A stretch of 64,000 bases of DNA from Mytilus galloprovincialis. Its lineage: Eukaryota; Mollusca; Bivalvia; Mytilida; Mytilidae. Shown here in pieces: positions 11,981-24,300 of the stretch. The translations under genes and the position numbers were made by a program. Below the pieces are notes generated by a model, which was not told the DNA's origin, ran no database searches, and was given only the letters and a program-made list of their open reading frames with translations. Positions within the stretch are counted from its first letter, which is position 1. Each line of letters begins with the position of its first letter. The stretch spans positions 54,902,439 to 54,966,438 of the forward strand of contig NC_134847.1 of assembly GCF_965363235.1 (NCBI RefSeq), written 5' to 3'.

Positions 11981-12363
11981 ATCGGAAAGCCATGGGCGCC
12001 TTATTTGGCAATCATACCATTTAAACGTGAATTTACATCATCGAGGATGTTCATTAAACAATATTCATTAAAATGTATACATTGCACATCAAAATTAACG
12101 TCACATTCCCTTGTTTATCAACAAAGTCGGAATTTTCCGTTGATTAACGAGTCATGGCGGAAATGGTCTGAGGGGATAGTAGCCTCTAAATTCTGCGCAA
12201 TATATTACAATGGTATAAATTGAATATATTTTAATATAGTACGCATAAAAAATGTTATGACATTTAATTAATGAAACATTTAATCGATCAATTAGTGGTT
12301 GTAATAAAAATACAATTCGAGTATTAGAGATTATTTGGAAATGATGCAAAAATGGCTTGAGAA
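11981..12363. promoter_or_regulatory. Divergent promoter region between DEAF1 and PATL1
   Basis: The start codons of the two genes lie back to back 383 bp apart. The interval is less AT-rich near the DEAF1 start. It contains 'gtcatggcggaaatgg' at about 12150, which holds ATGGCGG, a YY1-like core often found at TATA-less starts. No TATA box is obvious for either gene. Bidirectional use is inferred from geometry only. Confidence 0.6.
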
Positions 12364-15300
12364 ATGGAAGACACGTTTTCTAAGTTAAAATCTGGTGTTT
12401 CTGTATGTGTTCTATGTTCTTTAGATACTTCCCTTCATTTAAAAACAATACATTACTTTATCATTATACGTTTCTACTTCCTGTGAAATTACCTATCAAA
12501 TTAGTTTAGGTTTTCATGCTTGTTTTTTTTTTTGGTCAAAGCAATATTTATTTGCCCATTTTATATAATTTCATTACAACAGACTAAATCAACTACAAAT
12601 TCATTACTTATATGCTTAAGACTAAGTTGAGATAATATTAAATATGGTGATCCCTAATTGCATGCAAAACAGCTTGTTGACAATTTTCTCTTGTCCATCC
12701 ATAGGCATAGATATAGGTGATAGTGCTACAATCCTACATTGTTCATGCATTTTGTAGACAACTTTCACTTTTAATTTTGCAGCTTACTTTCAATTTTAGT
12801 GCAGTCCGGTGTATCTGTGCACCACAGACTTATGAGTCCACTTTATTAAACTGATAAAACCAATAATCATAATATATTGTGTGAACAAATTCATAACACA
12901 CTTTTATTTCATAAACTTTTCTGTTAGTATGGTTTCCAGGTTTCCAACTTAAGGCCAAAAAAAAATATATGTCTGTTTATGGTTACCAGAGCGCCGACCC
13001 TAAGCCATTTTATTTCCGTCATAATGTGAAAAATATACTGAACTCGTGTTAAAAGTGAAGATAGTGATACATGTACCTGATACATTCCAATGTTCATAAT
13101 CATGAATATGATAGCTGTTTTAAGGAAATTCACAACTTTTAATGTGTGATTAATAAACATTTTGCCGCCATTTTTTTCCAATCAATAAAAAATGGAAATA
13201 ATCCAATCATTAAAAATACGGGTAATTTCAGCCCATGGACAAATCGGACACGGCAAGACGGACCGCAGAAAAAAATAATGGAAAAAAAATAATGAAAGCG
13301 AAATACCCACCTACCTACCCTATTTATTTTGATGATGTAGCCTTACACAGACATATATTTTTTTTTGGCCTAAAATTTTGTATAGTGTATGTTCAAAATT
13401 AGGGAAACCCCTGTTATTAGAGTTCTTTAAATGTCTGATTATTTCTTGCATGCCTTCATAAAATGGCTTATTTTAAAGACAGTTGCATGCATTTTAGTGA
13501 TAAATATATGAAATTAAGAAAAATAGAATAGTGCCATTAGCATGATTAGTGGTACATATATTATACATGTAATATAGTTTTTAAAATTTAAGCAACAGGG
13601 TTTGAACAAATGAAAGAATTTTATACTACAAAACATAGTTAAATATCTTTTTTCTTTTAGGCCGTTGGGGCAAATCCACCAGAGTATGATGATTGTGAAG
13701 AAAATGATGACGATATTGATTTCCTGAATGATGAAACATTTGGTGGGGAAATAGAAGGTACAAAGCTAATAAACATCAGTGTATGGACATGTATTTTTGG
13801 ACAGTTTAAAGATTTAAGGCACCACAAATCATTCAGCCTAAAATGTATCATTAAACAGTTGTAAATGGTTTTGCATGGGCAGGGGTACACTGGCTCAAAA
13901 TCTCACTTGTTTTTATTAACCAAGGAGCAGTAATCATCATATACAGTGTAACCTGCCTAATCTGACACCCAAGTCTTCCAACATCCTGCTTTAACCGACA
14001 CATTTTCATGGTCTCAAAATATGCCTACATGTATCCTTGCAGAAAACACCCGAGTATTCCAACATCCTGCTTAACCCTTTCAACGCTATACACGGCATAT
14101 GCCGCGATGACATACGCCGTCCACCACTGCTATTCGCGGCATATGCCGCGATGACAACGGATTTTTCATAAGGACTCTTAAACCATTCGGTTTTCTTTCG
14201 GGTCCTCTCTAATTTTTCCTTGTATGAATCGAGGATATGCAAGGTCTCATTTGCGCTTGAAATTCCGGCAATTCTTATTGTAAAATCATGCAGTAGAAGG
14301 AAAATTGAAGGAAAATAAAAACAAATATTTTGACAAATGCAAATGGCGGAAATCGGAAACGAAGCTGTAAATATGGAAATATTTCAGCATTTCTATGGCG
14401 AAACTGATGACGAGGATTAGTTAAAAGGTTTCTTGTTATCTCAAAGTGTTTATTACATTCAATTCGTGTGGGAAATATGATTTGATCGATCATTACGAGA
14501 CGTAGAAAAAGGGGGGAAAACGGAGGTTGACTGAAAATTTTTGAGGACGGAGCCACTGATTTGTGCCATGATTACATAATACGTTGTGTATGGTGCAATA
14601 CGCTCAAAATCGAGCAATTGGTGTCTTCTTTATTATATGGCAGATAAAAAAACAAAATAGATGAAGACGAAAAGTAGTTTTTATTCAAAATTCAACACAA
14701 ATGTAACAAATCACACCTTTTACCTGTTAATTACCTGAAAATGCAGGTAACCTGATAAAAATTTTACTGAAATAACTGCCTAACATTACAGTTCATACTC
14801 TCCTGAGCATTTTTCATGCAATAACTTTTTCTGTATCTCTTATAATAAAAAAGATACAGCAGTCTGAAAAGGAATATACTGTTCTAATGAATGAACTCAA
14901 AAAAAATGCAGCAGCTGCAGCCATTTTTCTATTTTTTTGTGTAGCGTTGAAAGGGTTAATCCTACATTTTTTTCTGGTCCCCCAGTGTGTTGGATTACAC
15001 AGTTTACACTGTATATAGTTAAATAAGAAAAAGGGAAGGTGAATTTTGTGTATAAATTAAAGTTTAAAGCACTATTAAAAGTATTTTATTGTAATGAGCA
15101 TTTGGTGCAGTGTAATAAAAAGTGAATGATGTTACAGTAAGAAACACAAAAGATTTAAAAATTTTGATTTAGTCTGAAATATGCTTAAAAATTCAGGACA
15201 TTATAAGTCTTTAAAAGAAAGGTATTTGACTTGCCTGTGTTGAAAGTTGCAGAAAAGAAACACCATTTTTCAATCATTCAAGAACCATAACTCCTGAGTG

Positions 15301-18300
15301 GTGAAAGTGGAAAAAAAGTAAATATTGAACTTGACCTCCATTTAGATATGCATGGACACTGTTTGGCTGCTGCCCCCTCTACACTCCCCCTTCCATCATT
15401 CAATATTCAAAACCGATACTTACTTTGGAAAACTTGTAAAAAATTGCTGAATTTTTCATTTCCTTCTTTAACTGTTTGCTTGAATCTAATCCATCATAAA
15501 ATTTTATCAAAGGTGGTCCCTGAACTGTCACCATGCTGACTATTTGTTGTCATGGAATTATAGTCAGGTGTAAATGTCTGTCTGGCATGGTTTATCTGAT
15601 AGTGACTTCATTTTCAAGTGAAGGATCCTAGAAAAGGTTAAGTTTAAGTGAGACTTGAAGTAAAATCTTCATATTACAGACTTTAATCAGTATCCAATCA
15701 AAAGTAAAACAGAGGAGACATTTCAGTGTGTGAACTCTTTTTCAACCCAAACAAAAGATTACTAAATTTATTTCCAAAATATTACATGTAACTTAAAATG
15801 TTGATTATTGTAGCGGGTTTTGATTGGGAGGAAGAACATGAGAAATTTGCTGAAGTGTTGGAACACGACCATCCCAAACATGGGCAAGGGATGCGAGATT
15901 CTGGATATGGTACAACCGACAAAAGCTATAGATCTCAGGAGGTAAATATTAGTATTGCCTTAAGTTACAGATCATTCTTACCAAGCCATTTCTTTCCTTC
16001 AATTTATTTCAAATGAAGATGATGATATTTATTAAGCCTCAGCAATGGATAATGTCAACAAGCCTTTATAGCCAACAAATTTGGTCTATTTTCTCTTTCA
16101 CCATGTTCACCAATAGTAGACTATGTTAAAACACCAGAGCATGTTTTGCTCTTCTGGCTTTCTGTTTGTCTTAAATTTTTTACATTTTCATCTTTTTTTC
16201 AGAATCTACTTTGCTTATAATATTTTGAACAAATTATAGAGTACTACCCTTTGGTAGTTGATGATGATAATCATTTATTGTTGCATTGTAGGAGTACATG
16301 GAACAGAGTATCAGTCAGCTGGTTGTAGACGATGAAGAGGATATAGAAGATCCAGCAATACTCAATGTCAGCAAAAGCTACAGGATTCCTAAGGTAAACT
16401 GAAATGAATATAATGTAGTATATTTATATTTTGAAGCTTATATTAAATGTTTTTTCCTTAAGAGTGATGTTATAATTATAAGCTAATTTAAGATCAAAGT
16501 GTCCTTACAAATTTTATATAGCATATAATTTTGAAAAACCATCTTGTTTCTAGAAATTTCAGCATCACATCCATTACACTATCTATAAAGAAGTCATTTC
16601 AGATAGCATCACCGTCTAGCAATATAACAACAAATTACCATGATGGTAAAAGGTTGCTGGGGAAAACACTGATCATGTTGATAATTATTTAATTTGCACT
16701 TTATTTTGGACAAATTGTGAGCCTTATTGCCCCTGTTGTCTCTCCTAATATTCTTCTATGTTTTGTGTTTCTAAAAAAACATTGACACCACTTAATATTT
16801 TAAGAACGAAGATGAATAGTTTTGCTTATATTTACAAGATACAAGATTATTGAAACATTTTTATTTTCAGAGAGAGACTAATATTGAGGATTTATTTGGA
16901 CCAGAATCTCCTCCAGCTTTTCTAGATGCTGAACATCTTGTAAGATTTACTAAACCAATGTCAGAAACCATTTTACGTGTATTATGTTTGTCTTCATTTA
17001 AGGGGGCTTGCTGGTCTAAATCAATTTTTTTATTTAATATAGGATTTCACTATATTTTTCTATAAATGAACTTTGTCTTATATCTAATAGAAAAATGAAA
17101 TAAAAAAATGGGGTCACCATTCGTTTACGCTCACAATCTGCCTTCGAAAAAAAGCATACATTTTTGATTTATAATGTTGTTTTTTTCTGTTGAACTAATA
17201 GGCATGATAGGAGAAATAGCGGTAATATCGAAATTAAAAAAGATCTAAATTATAGAAATCGCTTAAATTTTACAATTATTTAGTTCATGCACAGCTTATT
17301 TGAAAACAACAATAAAAAATATAAGTCACTGGTGAGTTAAAAAAGATATTTCAATTTTAATGCCAAAAAATGGCATTTTTGCACCAAAGAGAGATAATTT
17401 GGAGCTTTTTCAATGATATCTACATTTTAGAAGTCACCTGGGGCCAACACAAATTGATTTTTTGGAATGATTTTTGTGCTACATGATAAAGTAACAAACT
17501 ACTAAAGGTAATTAATAAAATTTGTAATGAAAAATAAATGTTCATTTTTTTTCTGAAAATCTTATACCCTCTATCTAGCCTCCTTAATTTAAACATCTTA
17601 AATTAGAAAAAATAAATAAAATTTTGATATTCTTTTTATTGTGAACTTTTACTTAATTTATACACTCATGACATGTACACCTATGTACAAAAATGATAAT
17701 AATACTACATGTATTTAGACAGTTGCTATTTGTCTGTCTACCCGGCATAGAGTACCAGGACTATTTGTCCAGCCAATACAATGTGCATGTCACTATTTGT
17801 GTGTGCGTGTACTATTATTTTCAGCACTATTGCACAAGGGGGTAGCAAATGTTTGTACTCTTTATTGTGAGGGCCTTATCTTGATACTAAAATTGAAAAA
17901 CAATCATATATATTCCATATTTGAATTTATTACTTCATCTATGGCTTTACATTGTATGAAAAGAGATGAAACTACTTGTAAAACAACTTGGGTCGTGTTT
18001 GACTCGTGCATTTTAAGTTAACGTAAAGGATCCAATTTGGTCTAGCTGAATAAGGTACAACATTATTTGTCTGTAGCTGTCAAAGAGAATTATAGACCCC
18101 TTGACATAAAGTTATCCATATTTTTAGTGAGAGGTGGGAGATTTTTCTATAATGTCTCCCCTCCAAAATAAAGTAAACAACACTGTTAGAATCTTATTCT
18201 GAATTTCTAGGTGTGATTTTATTTTATTAACATGGTTTGGTGGGGGGGGGGGGCTGACACTGTGTGCTCCTTTTCCCAAGTTCCCCTTCTCTTTTTTTCT

Positions 18301-21300
18301 CCAGATCCCACCTTTGTTAACAGTCCCCTGTATTTCATTACCCCACTTTTTATAATCTTATATCCAACATCCTCAACCCCCCTCAGTCACCCCTTTTGAC
18401 AGCTACTTGCAAGATTCATTTACGAAATATAATTACATTCTATTAAGTTAGACATGCCATTGTTTTAGGCCTTTCTCAACTCCTCTTGCTTTATATAAAA
18501 AAAAAAAAAGAAGATGTGGTATGATTGCCAATCATCCAATGAGACAACTGTCCACAAGAGACCAAAATGACACAGACATTTACAACTATAGGTCACCGTA
18601 CGGCCTTCAACAATGAGCAAAGCGCATACTGCATAGTCAGCTATAAAAGGCCCTGATAAGACAATGTAAAACAATTCAAACGAGAAAACTAATGGCCTTA
18701 TTTATATATATATAAAAATGAAATCTTTTCCACCATTTATACAGCTCTAACAGTAGAGAGTCACTGTCAAGTAATTTTGTAAAACTATAGTTCTCATATA
18801 GATCAATTATCTTTTATTTCTCATTTCCTGTTAATTTCCCCTAATTTTGAATCTCTTTTATAAGATAACATCATTCTTTTAAGTTTAAACTATCGTATTC
18901 CATTGTCAAATTCTGAAGAAAAAAAACTGCAAAATTTATCACAAATATTGATATCGCCATTAGCCATGATCTTAAAATTGAAAATCGGTGCGGATTACAC
19001 ACGCCCACCTGTGCTACTGAAGACAATATTACACGCACTTCCAAAGGCACATAATATGACATGTACATTGCAATGGCTGTACAAATACCTTGACACTATT
19101 CCTCCGGCTCGCCGGACCAATAGCCACTCAGTACTATTTATACAGTTCTATATATAATTTTAGGTTTCCCCTTCAAGTAGGAACATCTGGGGATCACCAA
19201 CAAAAGAATCACACATGCAGAAACCAGTCAACAACCTCCAAAGTCTCTTTGATTTTGCTAAAGCATCATCAACAACTGTTCACAGACAGGTAAAATGGAT
19301 ATCTGTCAGTTATGTAGAATAACCATATTCATCATGTTGTTAAAAAAACAATAGGAAATTCTTATCAAGGATTTGTCAGTAATTGTAATTTCATCTTGTA
19401 TTCTGTCCCTGTCCTGTACTGTCTTAAAATTTTTTTTTAAACGAAAAGACTTGCAGGGTTTGTTACTTGTGCTGTGTGGATGCAGTAGAAGTTAAGTACA
19501 TGTAGAAAGTGTCACCATGCCTGAAGTAAATACAATATTCAAAATATGGAATTAAGCTTTTATAATAAATATAGTAATAAAATAGATGATTTTTACAATA
19601 TATAAAATTATTATAAAAATCACACTGTTACATACTATATGCAGTAAAATGGGTCCCCCATGTCTGGAGTGAATGCCTTTATATTTTATAGTTTAGGTTT
19701 ATGCCTGTAATAGAGCTGTCTACATATTCTGTTATATTAATGGTCTTTCGTTTACTGTAATTTATCCCTGTTCCTTTTAAGGTTAAAACCTTGTAGATAT
19801 GATAAGATGTGGTATCCTAAGAATCATACCACATCTTATTATATTTATAAAATGTATAATCATTGTTTTTTTAAGACATAAAATCTTGTATTCAACCATA
19901 TTTTCATCAATTTGAAGACCTTTTGTTTTAGAATTAAACATTTTTCTTATAGTTCTTAGCTTTGTAGCAATTTCCAAATCACAGTCTCTTATTCTATTAT
20001 TTGGTCAAGATTTGATAACCTGCAGAAGTGTGACTATAATAATTTACCTACAGCATCCATCAATGTCAACACCAGACCAACAGAGGAGATCTCCACAGAT
20101 GATTCAGAAAGGACATACCCTGGAGGAACTAGAAAACCAGATGTTACAGCGACCTCCCCCGACGATAACTCGTCCTGTGACAGCAGAGGAATTGGAGAGG
20201 GCCATGAGGGGTGAGGTACCACCTCCCCAAATGCATCAACCTCCAAGACCTAATGTACCTCCTCAGTATAGAGGTGTACCACAAATGCCTATGCAGGTAA
20301 GCTCATTTGATACATACACTTGCATAGTTAAAAGACACAATAATTTGAAACTTACATTTTATCTTTTCTTTGTAATTTTTTCTACAGGATGCCACTGAAC
20401 ATTAACCAAGCAACAACTACTCAATCAATCAATTGTAATGTTAATAATGGCATTTAAAATCAATTAATTGTGATGTAAATAATGGCATTTAAAATCAAAT
20501 AATTGTGATGTTATTAAGGTGTAATACCACCATTGATTTTTCCCTATTAGTCTTTGTTAAATTGGCACTTTTAAAAAAATCGTACAGTATTTACCTTTAT
20601 TTCAACCAAAGAAATACTTTGCATGTGTAAAGTTCAATCCTTTCCAGTGATACAGTGAAAATTTCACACTACATTTCATTGCATATAAGAAAGTAACCAC
20701 CGCCGAGGGTAGACAACCCAATTTTTACACTGTTATTTACTGGTTACTTGCTTTGGTAACTATGTAACCTTAACGTTCCAAAATATTTTATAAGACCATC
20801 AAATAAAAAAAGAATGATGCTTTCAGACACCCAACATACATATTTACGACTCAGAAAAATTTAAGTGCATTGAAATGCAGGGTTAATTTTCTACAACTGT
20901 CAAATTCAAGGGAATATTTTTTTAGGCCTACTTTCGTATGCAACCGGATGTGACGTACCATGATTTGGTGGTATTACACCTTAATTGCTTTAAAAAATCA
21001 AAGTTATTGGGATGTAATTAATTACTTTGGCATGACCTTAAGTCTGTAAATGAGAAGGTATGATAAGATCCATTATTTGACACCTAGAATTACTAGAATA
21101 GTCAAATTGTTCAAGCCTTTCAAAATTATATTTATTTTAATAGATAAATGGAATGTTTGATATAATCTGGACATTTTATTGCAGAAGGGTCTCTTGTTAT
21201 GTCACTAAAACAGTCATGGGTACTACTTGTACAAGTTATTTTTAATTACTTGAAGAAGTAATATTAATATACTTATATAAGTAAATTTGTAGGATATTTA

Positions 21301-24300
21301 TGTAATTATACAAGTGAATTTTATTTATTTGTATAGGTAAAGAAAATATTGCCAGAGTTGTGTCCCTTAGACATTCAGATTTTTTTTTACTTGTAGAAGT
21401 AGAAAAGTCATCCTTTCTTTTTTTAATGAATTCTTATGATTTCTTTGCTCTAATAGAATTAAAATTATCTGCCCTTTGCAGACGGCTTAACTAATCATTT
21501 AAGTGTAATTTCATGGACAATGAAAATCCCATTTGCCTGTTATCTTCAGAACACTGCTCATTTACAATCCCTACAGGAGCAATTTTTGAAGGCCTTGCGA
21601 AAAGATCTTGCAAATATCTTTGCGCAATCAGTTTCTTTGTTGAATTAATGAGATGAAACATTGAACTCTGATAAAAAAAAATAGAGCAAACCCGGAAAAA
21701 ATCATTAAAGGCATGAATTTACATCTCAAAACTTGAGGACTTTTGTGGAATTGTAAGAAAATTACAAGTAAATTTTTGAGAATTACGATACGATATTTTC
21801 TTACAGGAAATATTTAAGTTTTTACTTTTTAACTTTTAAAGTAATTCTATATTACGGTTACAGCAGTACTCGAGTTATTTGCGATGAAATAATAATTACT
21901 GTTTTACGTCTTATTGTGTACTACTTATAAAAGGGGAATGCTGATTGTGTAAGTCAAAATAAAAGCACATGTTCGACTTGTTAAACTGTTTTGCGGAAAC
22001 TCAGTTAATTAATTCGACAAATTAATCGTCTATCTTCAGATAGTTTTCTCCTGTCTGGTTTGTTGATCTACCTGTACAAGCTCAGGTACAAGTGATTAGC
22101 GATTTTAATCCAGATATCCCTCAGGTGTTATAACCTTAATGGATTATAATATAAAAAAAAGCCTAAGGGTTATGCAATTACATGCATTTGATTATAATTG
22201 CTAAAAAATATGGCGTCAGACTATAAACGTTAACAGTTTTGAACTATGGTGGAAGACATTATAAAGATGGTGCGTGTTATGAGACGATGGCGCAAGACAT
22301 TTGAACAATGGTGGGGCGCCATCGTTAAACAGGCCATGGAGATCCCTGTTCAAGTAAATAAAAATAACTTGTACAAGTAGTACCCCTGACTGTAAGATAT
22401 GGTAAACATGTGGAAAAAGTTACATTAATTTTAAGATCTGTATACTTTTTGGTGATGAAATGGATCTTATCATACCTTTGTAAAAAAAAAGTGGGGGTGG
22501 GGGGGGGTTCACATGTCTTGCTGTATCTTAGAAACTATTTATAATTACTGCATAAAACTTCACACACAATACAACGGGCGTATGATGCGCTCCTGGCACA
22601 GATGTTTATTTTATATTTGAATACAAACATAACAAAGGTAATGTACAAACTTCCACAGTTTGATCTTATAAACCTTTGAAATTCTTATTTATGTATATCT
22701 ATATTTTCCTGCAGTTCAAAGAAAAGCAGGAAAATATTTTATTGACATGATGGGTAATATGCTTATGAAATACAGCGGTGGGCTTTACAACCGCTCATCA
22801 CATTCATTGGAGATGGTATGAAATATGGCGTTGGGCTGTGGGAAAATTGATATTTATTTTGAGTTGTTTCTTTATAGGCATATTGATAATGCCAAAGGAT
22901 TTGTGTAAAGATCAAAGTTATATAGACTCAAGGAAGTTTTGACAAAAATGTAAAAATTTCACACCTTGAACCACACATTTTCTCGGAAATTTCATAGGAT
23001 ATATATATATATAGCAGTTCGACAAACGCTAATTTTGATCAATGAGAAGCTTAATATTTTCTTTACAATACATCATGATTTAAACGTTTAGCTGATTTTT
23101 ACAGAGTTATCTCCCTATAGTGTAATTGATACATGTATTTGTTATATCAATCATGTTGACCTTACCTGTTATTCCTGTCTTGACCTTACATTTTATTTTC
23201 TGAAGCTATGAAATAAAATACTTAAAGCTGTTTCCTAAACATAGAAATGTTTATGTTTTAAATTTATGAGTATCAATCTTTCTTTAAATGGCCAAGAAAA
23301 CCAAAGGTTATGTCCCCTTGAAAATGGATGTGTGAGTTTTTGTTTCATCGGAAAAGTGTTATAAATTTCTTATATCTAAACTTTCTGGTGCCAATTTTCA
23401 AGATATTCTTATGGTATATACCAAATGATGGATATGTGAGTAAATTTCGCAAACTTAATTTCAAAACAATCTAGTATTTGTGATATTTGTGATATATATA
23501 CATGTCCATTTGTTGACATCTTGAACGGAACTCACAAAAATGTCGAAGATAAACAGACAGTTATCTATACATTTTTTCACCAAGGGACTCAAAGGGATAT
23601 CCCATGATGATGTATTGTCAGAAATTGCTATGGTAATTGATATTGAGGATGTATTATCAATTCAAATCACTGAAAAAGACTGCATAGTAACCCTAAAAAA
23701 CCCTGAAAGTAAAGACAGGCTAGCGGCTCAAGGCATCGCACTAAGAGACAGATCGGTTAAATTTTACGAAGTAGAGAGTTTAATTACTCATGTAACGATA
23801 AAAGACGCACCTTATGAACTAGACAACTTATATATTGTTGCTCAGATGCTTAGATTTGGTAAGGTGGTTCCAGGCTCTTTAAAACGAGGCGTTATCAAAG
23901 GCACAAACATCGAAAATGGGTCTCGGTATATTGATATTTTGGAATGTGATACAGTGCTTCCGAATAGAACATCTTTTGGTCGTTTTGAAGTAAGACTTTT
24001 TGCTGATAACAATCGCACTCCATGTATTTATTGTCATATCACAGGTCATCCTTCATACAGATGTAAGGACAAACCAAGTCTCATGAATCAAAAGAGATGT
24101 TACAATTGTTGTGGTATAGGTCACGTAGCTAGCGCCTGTACAAGTGAAGCCTACTGCTCTTACTGTAACGCCAATGGTCACGCCAGACGAGACTGTGAAC
24201 AGTACAAACAGGAAACAGAAAAAAAGGAATTGGGCAGTTATGGTCCTGAAATATTAGAGGGTAGACAAGACAATACAAAAAACATTCACACTGACGAAGA

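Noticed and set aside
11885-12223. 112-codon plus-strand frame across the DEAF1 start
   Set aside because: Antisense to DEAF1 exon 1 and running into the promoter region; no supporting motif.
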